Shown: positions 17,958 through 27,834 of the stretch, one piece after another
Position numbering within the stretch: position 1 is the first letter of the stretch
How the letters are laid out: every line of letters begins with the position of its first letter
NCBI RefSeq assembly: GCF_900095795.1
Contig: NZ_LT608328.1
Span: 2,535,001 to 2,599,000, forward strand
Reading direction: 5' to 3'
DNA: 64,000 bases
Origin: Petrimonas mucosa
GTDB lineage: Bacteria > Bacteroidota > Bacteroidia > Bacteroidales > Dysgonomonadaceae
Notes under the pieces: model-generated
Told to the model about the DNA's origin: nothing
What the model saw: the letters and a program-made list of their open reading frames with translations, nothing else
Database searches by the model: none
Translations under genes and position numbers: made by a program

Positions 17958-18305
17958 ATGTCGAAGAGAAGGAGACAGGTGATCAGTTGCGTGCTGGTTG
18001 TGATATTTGCATTATACTATGCAAATATCTCCTTCTTTTACAACAGCCATGTCATCAATGGTGTAACCATTGTCCATTCGCATTTCCATGGCAAAACCCA
18101 TAAACAAACGGGTACGCATAGTGAAAGCGAACTGACATTGATGTCGGTTTTGTCCTTTTTCCATTCACTACAGGCAAATGTATGCTTTGTTGCCCTGGAG
18201 GTTTTTTTCCTGCTACAGGCAATCATCCCACCTCTATTCACGGATAGAATAATCCCTAAATCAGTTGCCTGTATTACTTTACGAGCGCCACCCACTTTAT
18301 TGTAA
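17958..18305 (+). CDS. Small His-rich membrane protein of the metal efflux operon
   Basis: 115 residues from the ATG at 17958. One N-terminal membrane helix (VISCVLVVIFALYYANISFF), a His-rich loop VHSHFHGKTHKQTGTHSESE that could bind divalent metal, and a second hydrophobic segment (VCFVALEVFFLLQAIIPPLF). Proteins of this kind commonly precede CzcB/CzcA genes in Bacteroidetes. A role in metal sensing or delivery is inferred from the histidines and position. Confidence 0.65.
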   Translation: MSKRRRQVISCVLVVIFALYYANISFFYNSHVINGVTIVHSHFHGKTHKQTGTHSESELTLMSVLSFFHSLQANVCFVALEVFFLLQAIIPPLFTDRIIPKSVACITLRAPPTLL

Positions 18306-18456
18306 AGTCACATACCATACAGATATTTACGAAACACCCACACATCGATAAGCAGATCTATTTGTTTATTGCTAAGCGTTGTATTGGGTCTATTCAAGCG
18401 ATTAATCTAACGGGATATTGTCCTTAAGGCGTTCAAAAATTTAAACTCTTTTTTCA

Positions 18457-19557
18457 ATGAAAAAGTTATTCATATTGGCACTGGTCTGTACGTTGCTGGC
18501 TTCGTGCAACAAAAATATACCTGCTAACGAAAATGCAGCCATTCGATACATAGGAGACACTATTGCGGTATCCGACAATTCTCCAGTTTTGAAGGATCTG
18601 GTCTCCGTAACCGCTCAGCTACAGGATTTTACATCGGAGTTCAGAACGGTTGGAACCGTTCGTCCCGTTACGGGCAAATTGGCGGGAATTGCACCTCCGT
18701 TTGCAGGGCGGATTGTAAAATCGTTTGTTCAGTTGGGACAAAAAGTGAATGCCGGTTCGCCTGTTTTTGAATTGGGTTCTTCGGAATTTTACGAAGCAAC
18801 CAAGGTATACTTTGCTGCGCAATCGGCATACGAACTTGCGCAACTGAATTATAACCGTCAAAAGGAATTGGCGGCGAACGGCGTTGCCGCTCAAAAGGAT
18901 CTGGAACAGGCGAAAAGCGAAGCGCATATCGCCAATCAAGAGTTTGAACAGGCAAAGGCGACACTTCAACTATTCAATATAGATGCCTCTTCGCTGCAAA
19001 TGGGACATCCCTTGAAAGTTTTATCTCCTATTTCTGGTGAAGTGGTGAAAAGCGATATAACTATCGGAAATTATATTAAGGAGGATACCGATCCGTTGGT
19101 GGTTGTTGCCGACCTGTCGCAAGTCTGGGTTGCCGCACTGGTCAAGGAGAGCTATTTTGGAGCCATCAAACCAGGCGACCACGTAGAGATATTCACCAAT
19201 GCCCATCCCAACAAAGTCATCTGGGGTACAATTTACCATATCGGTGAAATATTGGATGAAGAGACACGCTCGCTCGAAGTGATTGTTGCATGCGATAATG
19301 CTGACAGGTATCTGAAGCTGGGCATGTTTTGCGAAGTTCACTTTTTGAGCTCCCCGACAAAAGCGATCATTCTGCCTTCAACTGCCATTATGCAGGATCA
19401 GGAGAATGATTATGTTTTGATTGAGTTGTCAAAAGGGCACTATATCCGTCGTAAGGTGGAAACCGAATCGGTCAACTTGGATAGTGTGAGTGTTGTCAGC
19501 GGTATCAGCGTGGGAGAGAATGTGGTTGTCAAGGGCGGCATCTATTTAAACCGGTAA
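18457..19557 (+). CDS. czcB: CzcB-type periplasmic adaptor of metal RND pump
   Basis: 366 residues, lipoprotein signal with lipobox LLASC. Lipoyl-like half-motif near GRIVKSFVQLGQKVNAGSPV, coiled hairpin rich in Ala/Gln/Glu, second lipoyl half at LSPISGEVVKSDITIGNYI. Typical of HME-family adaptors that bridge CzcA and CzcC. The CzcA gene follows after 4 bases. Confidence 0.88.
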   Translation: MKKLFILALVCTLLASCNKNIPANENAAIRYIGDTIAVSDNSPVLKDLVSVTAQLQDFTSEFRTVGTVRPVTGKLAGIAPPFAGRIVKSFVQLGQKVNAGSPVFELGSSEFYEATKVYFAAQSAYELAQLNYNRQKELAANGVAAQKDLEQAKSEAHIANQEFEQAKATLQLFNIDASSLQMGHPLKVLSPISGEVVKSDITIGNYIKEDTDPLVVVADLSQVWVAALVKESYFGAIKPGDHVEIFTNAHPNKVIWGTIYHIGEILDEETRSLEVIVACDNADRYLKLGMFCEVHFLSSPTKAIILPSTAIMQDQENDYVLIELSKGHYIRRKVETESVNLDSVSVVSGISVGENVVVKGGIYLNR

Positions 19558-19561
19558 GTCT

Positions 19562-22500
19562 ATGGAAAAATTGATGAATACCTTGATTGAACGTCGCTGG
19601 TTGATGCTGACGATATTCGTACTGTTGTCGGGCATCGGCATTTACGCGTGGAAGCAACTTGCCATTGATGCCTATCCCGATATTGCCGATGTATCGGTCG
19701 GCGTGGCCACACAGGTACCGGGACTTGCCGTAACGGAAATAGAGCAGCAGATAACCATCCCCCTCGAACGTGAACTGAACGGCATACCCGGTTTGAAGGT
19801 AATGCGCAGTAAAAACTTTTTCGGCATATCCAAGATTACACTTGTCTTTGAAGGAGGGGTAGACGACTATTGGGCACGACAACGGGTGCAGGAGCGTATT
19901 AATGATGTCGATTTGCCTTTCGACGCCAAACCCGGTCTCGATCCACTTACTTCGCCCACGGGTGAGATATACCGCTATCTGGTTACTGGTGACAAGTCGC
20001 TTCGGGAGCTTACCGAACTCAATCATTGGCTTATCATTCCCCGTCTGCGGCAGATTCACGGCATTGCCGACGTATCTAATTTCGGTGGCATCACCACACA
20101 GTTTCAAATAGAGATAAATCCCAACAAATTAGCCGAATATAATCTATCGCTTAGGGAAATTACGGAATCGATCGAACGCAACAACTCCAATGCAGGTGGC
20201 AGTACGATTATCCGGGGAGATTTGAGCTATGTGGTCCGAGGTGTAGGACTTGTGCGCGATTTGCAGGACTTGGGTAATGTCGTGGTGAAAACCGTTGGCG
20301 GAACACCCATTTTTTTAAAAGATTTGGGAGAGCTGAAATATGGCAACCTGGAACGCAAGGGGATTATGGGTTATCTGGACGATGAGATTAACTATGAAGA
20401 CGGTGTTCAGGGAATGGTGCAGTTGCTGCGGTATGAAAATCCGTCGCGCGTACTGAAAGAGATCAATGCGGCAGTCGATGATTTGAATGAGAACATCCTC
20501 CCCAAAGGGGTGAAGATTCACACATTTTATGACCGTACCGAACTGGTTGATGCGACGTTGAACACCATCTCACATACGCTTCTATTCGGTATCCTGTTGG
20601 TTATCGGCATCCTGATAATATTCCTCGGAAGCCCGAAAGGGGCGCTGCTCGCCACCATTACCATTCCTGTTTCGCTGCTGATAGCCTTTATTTTGATGTG
20701 GCTGACCGATATTCCAGCCAACCTGCTCTCGTTGGGGGCAATTGATTTTGGCATTATCGTGGATGGTACAATCGTGATGATGGAGACAATTCTCAAGAAG
20801 CGAGAGGATGATCCCAACGAGCCTCTGGATAGGGCGAGCATTGCAAAGCGTGTTTCCGAAGTGGCGAAGCCCATTTTCTTCGCTACGCTGATTATCATCA
20901 TCGCCTACCTGCCGCTGTTTGCATTTGACCGTGTTGAACAGAAGCTCTTCACACCGATGGCCTTTACACTGAGCTTTGCGCTGTTAGGAGCGCTGGCAGC
21001 TGCATTGATTCTGATTCCTGGACTGGCGTATGCGGTATACAAGAAGCCGCAAAAGGTGTATCATAACCGATGGCTCGAACGGCTGACGGGAATATACAAA
21101 CGGCAGACGGTAAAAGTTATCGACGCACCGAAAAAGGTAATGGGGTTCATGGCTTTGATTCTACTGGCGGTTGTGGGACTTTCATCATATGTGGGGAAGG
21201 ACTTCCTCCCGGCTCTGGATGAAGGAAGTATCTGGATTCAGGTGCAGCTTCCTCCCGGCATGTCGCTCGAAAAGTCATCTGAAATGGCGACCACCCTCAG
21301 GAGCAAACTTAAAACTTTTGACGAGGTAACCTACGTGATGACCCAGACGGGACGGGACGACGAGGGCGTATGCCCGTTCTCCTTCTCGCATATCGAAGTG
21401 ATGATTGGATCGAAGCCGTACAACACCTGGAAAGATGGGCGCAAGAAGTCAGACCTGATTGCCGATATGGCAGCCTTGATCGACACGATGCCAGGATACG
21501 AAGCCGGCTTTTCGCAACCCATTATCGATATGGTTCAAGACCAGATTGCTGGGGCTCATAGCGATTTGGCCATCAAAATATTTGGTGAAGACCTGGTTGA
21601 AAGTCGCCGTATAGCAGAAGATGTTGTCAGGGTGTTGTCAAACATACCTGGAGCGGGTGATGTCGGTATAATGGAAGAGCCTTTCCTGCCGCAACTCCAA
21701 ATAGTGGCGGACCGCGAAAAGATAGCCCAATACGGGTTGAACGTTGCCGATGTTGCCGAATTGATAGAGGTTGCCATCGGTGGTAAAGCTATTTCGCAGG
21801 TATATATCGGCAGCAAGGTGTATGATGTGATTTGCCGTTTCAATGACATTTCGCGCGACACTCCCGAGAAGATCGGGGCGTTGATGCTCACTTCGGGTTC
21901 GGGGGCGATGATACCCCTTTCGGCAGTGGCACAGATAAAAACGACCACCGGTCCCAGTATGATCTCTCGCGAAACCAACCAGCGTTTTGTGACCGTACGG
22001 ATGAACCTGAGGGGAAGAGATTTGAGTTCGTTTGTCAAAGAAGCTGAATCGAAGATTGAAGAGCAGGTAAAATACGACCACACCCAGTTCAAATTTCACT
22101 GGGCGGGACAGTTGGAAAATCAGCACCGTGCCTTCAGCCGCCTTGCCGTAGTTGTACCCATAACGCTGGCGGTTATGTTTCTGCTTCTGTTCTTTACATT
22201 CGGTAAATTCCGTCAAGCGGGACTGCTTATCGGAATGTTGCCATTGGCAGTTTTCGGTGGCATGCTGGCATTGGTACTGCGTGGAATGACCTTCAATGTG
22301 TCGTCGGCAGTGGGTTTCATCGCGCTTTTCGGGGTCTTCATCCAAAACGGTGTGATCATGATTTCACATATCAACGTGCTGCGAAAACGTGGTACGGAGC
22401 TGAAGGAGGCGGTTATCTCCGGGGCATCGCACCGGTTACGTCCCGTATTGATGACAGCTACTGTTGCGGTATTGGGATTGCTTCCAGCATCACTCTCCAC

Positions 22501-22642
22501 AGGTATTGGTTCCGATGTTCAGCGTCCGCTGGCAACGGTAATTGTGTACGGATTGTTGTGCGGAACAGTTCTGATTCTCTATGTTTTGCCAACATTCTAC
22601 TATATGCTCGAAAAAAAATTCTCAAACAAGACAACCAATTAA
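19562..22642 (+). CDS. czcA: CzcA-type heavy-metal RND efflux pump
   Basis: 1026 residues. TM4 carries DFGIIVDGTIVMME, the HME1 signature of Co/Zn/Cd exporters, rather than the CusA monovalent-metal version. N-terminal VPGLAVTEIEQQITIPLE is the family hallmark. Proton-driven export of divalent cations from periplasm or cytoplasm is expected. The stop codon TAA shares its last base with the ATG of the next gene. Confidence 0.93.
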   Translation: MEKLMNTLIERRWLMLTIFVLLSGIGIYAWKQLAIDAYPDIADVSVGVATQVPGLAVTEIEQQITIPLERELNGIPGLKVMRSKNFFGISKITLVFEGGVDDYWARQRVQERINDVDLPFDAKPGLDPLTSPTGEIYRYLVTGDKSLRELTELNHWLIIPRLRQIHGIADVSNFGGITTQFQIEINPNKLAEYNLSLREITESIERNNSNAGGSTIIRGDLSYVVRGVGLVRDLQDLGNVVVKTVGGTPIFLKDLGELKYGNLERKGIMGYLDDEINYEDGVQGMVQLLRYENPSRVLKEINAAVDDLNENILPKGVKIHTFYDRTELVDATLNTISHTLLFGILLVIGILIIFLGSPKGALLATITIPVSLLIAFILMWLTDIPANLLSLGAIDFGIIVDGTIVMMETILKKREDDPNEPLDRASIAKRVSEVAKPIFFATLIIIIAYLPLFAFDRVEQKLFTPMAFTLSFALLGALAAALILIPGLAYAVYKKPQKVYHNRWLERLTGIYKRQTVKVIDAPKKVMGFMALILLAVVGLSSYVGKDFLPALDEGSIWIQVQLPPGMSLEKSSEMATTLRSKLKTFDEVTYVMTQTGRDDEGVCPFSFSHIEVMIGSKPYNTWKDGRKKSDLIADMAALIDTMPGYEAGFSQPIIDMVQDQIAGAHSDLAIKIFGEDLVESRRIAEDVVRVLSNIPGAGDVGIMEEPFLPQLQIVADREKIAQYGLNVADVAELIEVAIGGKAISQVYIGSKVYDVICRFNDISRDTPEKIGALMLTSGSGAMIPLSAVAQIKTTTGPSMISRETNQRFVTVRMNLRGRDLSSFVKEAESKIEEQVKYDHTQFKFHWAGQLENQHRAFSRLAVVVPITLAVMFLLLFFTFGKFRQAGLLIGMLPLAVFGGMLALVLRGMTFNVSSAVGFIALFGVFIQNGVIMISHINVLRKRGTELKEAVISGASHRLRPVLMTATVAVLGLLPASLSTGIGSDVQRPLATVIVYGLLCGTVLILYVLPTFYYMLEKKFSNKTTN

Positions 22643-23928
22643 TGATGATTCCGATGAAAAATATAAAATCGATGATATTCCTCTTTTCCTTGTGCGTGGC
22701 CTATCATGGTCATGCACAAGAGAAACAGCTATTGACGTTCCATGAATATTTGAACAACGTCAAAAACTCCAACATCAGTTATCTGGCAGAAAAGTACAAC
22801 GTGGATATTGCCGATGCCAATATTAAAGCTGCCAAGATCTTTCCCGATCCCGAATTGTCGGTGGGTTATGCAAACAATCAGAACTGGGACCTGCAAATGG
22901 GTTACGGTGTGGATGCCGAGTTGAGCTGGAGACTCGAACTGGGCGGAAAACGTAAAGCCCGGGTGCGACTGGCACAAAGCGAAAAGGAACTGACTGGGGC
23001 ATTGCTGGAAGACTATTTTCGTAATCTGCGTGCCGATGCTACCCTTGCATATTTGGCAGCATTGAAGCAAAAGAGAGTGTACGAACTGCAAAAATCATCC
23101 TATAAACAGATGCTTGGCCTGGCACATGCCGACAGTTTACGTCTCCGTGCGGGTTCCATTATGGAGGTGGATGCACGGCAATCGAAATTGGAGGCCGCTA
23201 CCATGCTGAACGATCTTTATGCAAGTGAAGGGGAGTTAAAGGATATGCTGGTACAATTGCAATTGTTGCAGGGAAACAAAACGATGGAATTGCCGGATTC
23301 AATTGCAGGAGATTTGTTCTTCGTAAAACGTGAATACAATTTACACGAGCTGATAACCACGGCGCAAAACAACCGTGCCGACCTACAGGCGGCGTTGATA
23401 TCGAAGGAGGTGTCGCAAAATAATGTGCGACTGGCAAAAGCCAACCGGTCAATAGATCTTGGCCTTAGTATCGGCGGAGGCTATTCGTCGGTAGTGCGCA
23501 ACGAGATAGCTCCTGCACCCGCATTCAAAGGGGTAACGGCAGGAATCAGCATCCCTTTGAAATTTTCCAACACCAATAAAGCAGAACTGCGGGCAGCCCA
23601 GCTTGCGGCTACACAAAGCGAGATGCAATATCAGGCTATTGAACTTCAAATTGCTGCGGAAGTGACGCAAGCCTACAATAGATATAACGTCGCCAGCCGT
23701 CGGGTGGAGCAGTTCGATACCGCATTGTTGAATGAGGCTGAAACCATCTACAAAAAGAAGGTGTACAGCTACGATCAGGGAGAAACAACTATCCTGGACC
23801 TTCTTAATGCGCAACGCACCTACAACGATGTACAGGTAAACTACATTGAAACGTTGTATGATTGTGTCGCTGCGTTGGTAGAACTGGAACGCGCCTGCGG
23901 GATTTGGAACATGGATGTAAAACAATGA
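22642..23928 (+). CDS. czcC: CzcC-type outer membrane channel (TolC family)
   Basis: 428 residues from the ATG at 22642, which overlaps the czcA stop by one base; ATGs at 22645 and 22654 are alternatives. A longer frame starting inside czcA is not credible. Signal sequence IKSMIFLFSLCVAYHGHAQ, then two OEP repeats; YSYDQGETTILDLLNAQRTY is the usual C-terminal OEP motif. Completes the tripartite metal pump. Confidence 0.88.
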   Translation: MMIPMKNIKSMIFLFSLCVAYHGHAQEKQLLTFHEYLNNVKNSNISYLAEKYNVDIADANIKAAKIFPDPELSVGYANNQNWDLQMGYGVDAELSWRLELGGKRKARVRLAQSEKELTGALLEDYFRNLRADATLAYLAALKQKRVYELQKSSYKQMLGLAHADSLRLRAGSIMEVDARQSKLEAATMLNDLYASEGELKDMLVQLQLLQGNKTMELPDSIAGDLFFVKREYNLHELITTAQNNRADLQAALISKEVSQNNVRLAKANRSIDLGLSIGGGYSSVVRNEIAPAPAFKGVTAGISIPLKFSNTNKAELRAAQLAATQSEMQYQAIELQIAAEVTQAYNRYNVASRRVEQFDTALLNEAETIYKKKVYSYDQGETTILDLLNAQRTYNDVQVNYIETLYDCVAALVELERACGIWNMDVKQ

Positions 23929-23984
23929 GATGAAGCAATGGTTCCCGACACAAAATCGGGGAGATGATAAGTGAGAGTAAAAAA

Positions 23985-24024
23985 ACAGACACTCTTAGCG
24001 GAAAGTGTACGCAAGAGTGTCTGT
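23985..24024. repeat. 12-bp perfect inverted repeat behind czcC
   Basis: ACAGACACTCTT (23985-23996) and AAGAGTGTCTGT (24013-24024) around a 16-base loop. There is only a short T run, so it is a weak terminator candidate. It lies between czcC and the integrase and could also belong to an attachment or recombinase-binding site. Confidence 0.55.
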
Positions 24025-24162
24025 AAATTTGTGGACCTGGAGGCTCTAACCAATAGGTTTAATTAAGTTTGCTGCGATTAATCAATCCAATATATCTATC
24101 TATATTTCATGCACATAAAGTTAATGAAATATTTTTGGATATATTAGGATAAACAAAAAAGT

Positions 24163-24196
24163 GTGCGTAAATTCGTGCGTAAATTTTAATACGCAC
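24163..24196. promoter_or_regulatory. Repeats in front of the integrase gene (operator or arm sites)
   Basis: GTGCGTAAATT occurs twice in tandem (24163-24173 and 24175-24185), and the second copy forms an inverted repeat with TACGCAC (24190-24196). The cluster ends 4 bases before the integrase ATG, the place where an integrase or excisionase would bind for autoregulation. Confidence 0.5.
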
Positions 24197-24200
24197 ATTC

Positions 24201-25481
24201 ATGGCAGTAAATTTCTATCTTGACAAAAGACCAAACAAAAACGGTGATCACCCGATTCGTGTTAGCATATCAATTAACGGTAATCGTTATGTTACTTCAA
24301 CAGGTTTTAGTGTAAATGCGGAGAAATGGCATAATGGCAAAGTAAAGAATGGAACCACCAATGCCAAAGGAGAAACTTCCAAGACAATAAACGCTCGACT
24401 AAAAGAGATTGACAGCTTTTTCTCCAGAGAAGAAACACTACTTAAATTAGGAGATGTTCAGGAAATCGATATAAAGACATTATTCGCAGAGAACTTCGCC
24501 AAAAAGAAAAAGGAGAAGATAGAAATCTCGTTCTTTGGGTACTTCGATGAGTTTACTGCTGAGATGGGGAAAAAGAATAATTGGACCAAGGCAGTATATG
24601 AAAAATTTAATGCCCTTAAAAATCATTTAATCGCATTCAAATCCAACATAAAGTTTAGTGATTTAAACGAAAAAGGACTTAACAACTTCGTGGACTATTT
24701 ACACACAGTTGTCGTGGCAGGGAAAAAGACCAAAGAGAGAGACACCAGAGTCTTTGGTATGAAGAACACAACTATAAAAAAGCAGTTAGGATTCTTAAAA
24801 TGGTTTCTGAGATGGGCTACGGCGAAAGGATATAACAAAGAAACTACTTACCAGACATTTAAACCCAAGCTAACAACACCCGATAAGAAAGTGGTATTCC
24901 TTGACTGGGATGAATTGATGGCAGTATATAACTTTAATATACCAGAAAGTAAAAAGTATTTAGAGCGAGTACGTGATGTATTTTGTTTCTGTTCCTTTAC
25001 TTCATTAAGATATTCAGATGTAGCCAATTTAAAGCGCAGTGATGTTTTTGCCAGCTATATAAGTATAACAACTATTAAGACAGCAGACAGCCTTACAATT
25101 GAATTAAACGACTACTCCAAAGCAATACTAAAGAAGTATGAGAAAGATGTATTTCCAAATAACAGTGCGTTACCCGTTATCAGTAACCAGCGAATGAATG
25201 AGTATCTAAAAGAGTTGGGTGAGCTGTGCGGATTAGATGAACCCGTAACGATCACCTACTACAAGGGCAACCAACGTTATGACGAAGTTTACCCTAAGTA
25301 TGCACTAATAGGTACTCATACAGCACGTAGAACTTTTATAAGCAACGCGCTTATGTTGGGAATTCCTCCACAGACGGTAATGAAATGGACCGGACATAGT
25401 GATTATAAAGCTATGAAGCCTTATATAGATATAGCAGACAGAGCTAAAGCAGAATCAATGAAAATGTTTAATAAAAAATGA
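24201..25481 (+). CDS. Site-specific tyrosine recombinase (integrase)
   Basis: 426 residues with an N-terminal arm-binding domain (MAVNFYLDKRPNKNGDHPI), a SAM-like core-binding domain (about 100-215) and the catalytic domain. Visible catalytic residues: Arg in FTSLRYSDVANL (about residue 270), HTARR (about 373) and the nucleophile Tyr in MKPYIDI (about 408), with WTGHSDY before it. This is the Bacteroidetes CTn/prophage integrase type. It marks the left end of an integrated element that carries the replication-like genes and nuclease cargo to its right. AT-richer than the genes to its left. Confidence 0.93.
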   Translation: MAVNFYLDKRPNKNGDHPIRVSISINGNRYVTSTGFSVNAEKWHNGKVKNGTTNAKGETSKTINARLKEIDSFFSREETLLKLGDVQEIDIKTLFAENFAKKKKEKIEISFFGYFDEFTAEMGKKNNWTKAVYEKFNALKNHLIAFKSNIKFSDLNEKGLNNFVDYLHTVVVAGKKTKERDTRVFGMKNTTIKKQLGFLKWFLRWATAKGYNKETTYQTFKPKLTTPDKKVVFLDWDELMAVYNFNIPESKKYLERVRDVFCFCSFTSLRYSDVANLKRSDVFASYISITTIKTADSLTIELNDYSKAILKKYEKDVFPNNSALPVISNQRMNEYLKELGELCGLDEPVTITYYKGNQRYDEVYPKYALIGTHTARRTFISNALMLGIPPQTVMKWTGHSDYKAMKPYIDIADRAKAESMKMFNKK

Positions 25482-25519
25482 TCTAAGATCAATATAAATA
25501 CAATTTAAATACAAACCAT

Positions 25520-26323
25520 ATGAATTACAAACAAATTGTTATGAAAGCAATTGTTGAAAACCGAGAGAATAATACCTCTTACGTTTCATATTTTGAGAGA
25601 CAAGCTAAGATAGCAGAGCAAGAAATGTATAAACCGACAGACTTCTTTGATGGATGTGTCAATGTGATAAGACTATACAAAGAAAAAATAATAAGTGCTT
25701 ATGAGAAAAGATACACTGAAAATGATCTTACACTAAAATATTACAAGAAAGCAAAAGAACAAGGACTTACTACAGACGAAAAAGGTGAGACAATTCAAAA
25801 CCACATAGACTATATAGAAAGAGACAAGCTATTTGTAAAGAATCGAGGTTACAAAACAAATACCGACTTTGGTTGTGAACTTGATAAAGATGGCAATATC
25901 TCGCAAAGCATTTTTGATACAAAAGTCACTTTACGATGGTATGAAGTAGAGCAGATTGAACAAGAGCTACTAAAAGCTAAGCAAGAAATATTACCAACTC
26001 CAACAGACTCTTCGTTACAACAACCATTAATAAATCTTCCTGATAAAGTATTGACTTTTTTAGCAGAAACTAAATGCGAAAATGGTCAAACATTTATTGA
26101 TAAAGTAAAGCCTTATCCATTAAAGTGGCTACAAAACAAACAGCTTGCCCGTGAACTTTTAACCCATGAAAAAATAAAAGGCACATTGAAAACATCAACG
26201 GTAGAAAAGCAAGCCATAAATATTTTTGTAGATAAAGATAATATGCCTTTGCGTTTGGCAAAAAATAAACGAATTGCAAGTAATGATAGTGACAAATTAA
26301 GCGAATTTTTAGCGACTTTATAA
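25520..26323 (+). CDS. Hypothetical protein of the integrated element
   Basis: 267 residues, hydrophilic, no membrane segment. The N-terminal half is helical and charged (YFERQAKIAEQEMYKPTDFF); the C-terminal part (LLTHEKIKGTLKTSTVEKQA) could be a small nucleic-acid-binding region but has no motif I can name. It follows the integrase by 38 bases and is closed by a good terminator. Family not recognised. Confidence 0.65.
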   Translation: MNYKQIVMKAIVENRENNTSYVSYFERQAKIAEQEMYKPTDFFDGCVNVIRLYKEKIISAYEKRYTENDLTLKYYKKAKEQGLTTDEKGETIQNHIDYIERDKLFVKNRGYKTNTDFGCELDKDGNISQSIFDTKVTLRWYEVEQIEQELLKAKQEILPTPTDSSLQQPLINLPDKVLTFLAETKCENGQTFIDKVKPYPLKWLQNKQLARELLTHEKIKGTLKTSTVEKQAINIFVDKDNMPLRLAKNKRIASNDSDKLSEFLATL

Positions 26324-26374
26324 CCTCCTTGTTTTCTGATAGAGCGACCATATCCGACCCCATGCGACCATTAA

Positions 26375-26402
26375 GCGACCTGTTAAAAGGTCGCTTTTCT
26401 TT
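26375..26402 (+). terminator. Rho-independent terminator
   Basis: GCGACC (26375-26380) and GGTCGC (26389-26394) form the stem, followed by TTTTCTTTTT. The unit GCGACC also occurs twice just upstream. Confidence 0.85.
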
Positions 26403-26436
26403 TTGATTTTCAATTGTTTACCACACTTCACCGATT

Positions 26437-26444
26437 TATATTTG
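26437..26444 (+). promoter_or_regulatory. -7 box of the replication-type module
   Basis: TATATTTG, with a TTG near 26414 as possible -33 box, in front of the DUF3853 gene. It probably drives the tightly packed genes up to dnaB. Confidence 0.55.
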
Positions 26445-26477
26445 CATCAGAAGAAATAATAAACAATATAAATTAAT

Positions 26478-26771
26478 ATGATGCAAGTAAACAAAGACAC
26501 GCCTATCGCAATGCTGACAGTCGGACAGTTGAAAGAATTTTTACAAGGTGAAAATATAGTACCGACTAAAGAAGTGATCGAACCCAAAAAATACGCATAT
26601 GGGCTCCAAGGTATTAGAAAATTATTCAATGTGTCTCATGTAACTGCCCAAAGGTATAAAGACACGATCATTGCCGATGCTTGTTTTCAGCAGGGAAGAA
26701 AAATAGTAGTGGATGTTGATAAAGCAATGGAACTGTTTCAGAAGCAGAGTAAGAAAGGAGGTACTATATGA
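26478..26771 (+). CDS. DUF3853 family DNA-binding protein
   Basis: 97 residues. YGLQGIRKLFNVSHVTAQRYKD is a helix-turn-helix of the excisionase/MerR-like type, followed by GRKIVVDVDKAMELF. DUF3853 proteins are common in Bacteroidetes conjugative elements and prophages. It may act as excisionase or repressor. Its TGA overlaps the ATG of the next gene (ATGA). Confidence 0.8.
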   Translation: MMQVNKDTPIAMLTVGQLKEFLQGENIVPTKEVIEPKKYAYGLQGIRKLFNVSHVTAQRYKDTIIADACFQQGRKIVVDVDKAMELFQKQSKKGGTI

Positions 26772-26998
26772 GTAATAAAAGAGAATATTCTGAACATATA
26801 GGACCTAGTAAAGACTCTAATTGGGATGGTATTGAAAAAGGGAAAGACAATTTATCTAACTTAAAAAAGGAGTTTGAATGCCAAGAACACTTGGAAGTTG
26901 AACCAATACACTGCAAAGTACCAGGAGTTAAGAGTTTAGGTGAAATTCTACGATCAGATTTCAAGAACCTATTTGAAAGGAGGACTAATTATGATTGA
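26768..26998 (+). CDS. Hypothetical small protein
   Basis: 76 residues, charged, no recognisable domain. The start overlaps the DUF3853 stop by 4 bases and the stop overlaps the next gene's start, so it is translationally embedded in the module. Function unknown. Confidence 0.6.
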   Translation: MSNKREYSEHIGPSKDSNWDGIEKGKDNLSNLKKEFECQEHLEVEPIHCKVPGVKSLGEILRSDFKNLFERRTNYD

Positions 26999-27164
26999 GG
27001 ATGGCGTAAAGATAATTACCGACACAAGAAACAGTCTCATTGAAAAATATGCGATGAAGAAGATTATTACCACCAGGAACAATGTTATCTGGGGAACTGA
27101 AGAAGTTGTTTTAATCCAAAATATGACAACCGGAGAGCTGAAGCTTAAGAAAAATTTACGATGA
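26991..27164 (+). CDS. Hypothetical small protein with a strong RBS
   Basis: 57 residues from the ATG at 26991 (MIEDGVKIITDTRNSL). AAAGGAGG lies 6-13 bases upstream, an unusually good Shine-Dalgarno for this genome, which decides the start over a longer frame opening at 26940. No known domain. Confidence 0.6.
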   Translation: MIEDGVKIITDTRNSLIEKYAMKKIITTRNNVIWGTEEVVLIQNMTTGELKLKKNLR

Positions 27165-27192
27165 ATTTCATTGAATGTAAATAGCAAATGAC

Positions 27193-27834
27193 ATGTCAGA
27201 CAATAAAAAATCATTCATACTCTATACAGATTTAAAGTCAGTAGTTGAAAAACTGATAACTAAGGATAGAGAAGATGGTACAAATAATACAGGTGAACTA
27301 TTCTATCATATACTGAAATATGTAAATGATGAAGATCCGAAACCCTCTAATTTCATAATTGAAATGGCTTTCGAACCTATAAAATTACAGCTAAAAAGAG
27401 ATTTGATAAAGTATGAAGAAATAAAGGAAAAAAATAGACAAAATGCTCTAAGCCGTTGGGGTAAAGCAAGAAAGAAAGACAGTAAAGATATGCAATCGTA
27501 TGCGACCGCAAAAGACCGTATAATTAGCAATGCGAATGATGCAGATAATGGTATTGATAATGACATTGATAATGATATTAAAGATAAAATAAACAAAAAA
27601 GAAATCGAGTTTAAAGAATCGATTAAACCATTCATTCAGAAATATGGGAAAGACATTTGTAACAATTTCTACTTGTATTGGTCCGAGCCGAATAAGAGTA
27701 AAACCAAATTACGTTATGAGATGGAAAAGACCTGGGATGTCAGCAGAAGACTAGCCAATTGGGTAAATAGAGATAAAGCATTTAACACAAGAATTAATGG
27801 AACAGGTGCAGAACCTAACTATCAAAAATTATAA
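27193..27834 (+). CDS. DUF6291-like replication-associated protein
   Basis: 213 residues. The N-terminus KKSFILYTDLKSVVEKL and FEPIKLQLKRDLIKYEE resemble DUF6291-type proteins seen in phage/ICE replication modules; a poly-Asn/Asp linker (about 120-135) leads to a C-terminal region, FYLYWSEPNKSKTKLRYEME. The linker and the neighbouring DnaB gene suggest a helicase-loader or initiator role, which is inference. The stop lies inside the start region of dnaB. Confidence 0.65.
   Translation: MSDNKKSFILYTDLKSVVEKLITKDREDGTNNTGELFYHILKYVNDEDPKPSNFIIEMAFEPIKLQLKRDLIKYEEIKEKNRQNALSRWGKARKKDSKDMQSYATAKDRIISNANDADNGIDNDIDNDIKDKINKKEIEFKESIKPFIQKYGKDICNNFYLYWSEPNKSKTKLRYEMEKTWDVSRRLANWVNRDKAFNTRINGTGAEPNYQKL

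Noticed and set aside
24025-24062. Sequence resembling the 3' end of a tRNA on the minus strand (GGTTAGAGCCTCCAGGTCCA), as a possible integrase attachment site
   Set aside because: The T-loop has A where C is invariant, and no rest of a tRNA or matching direct repeat was found in the window.
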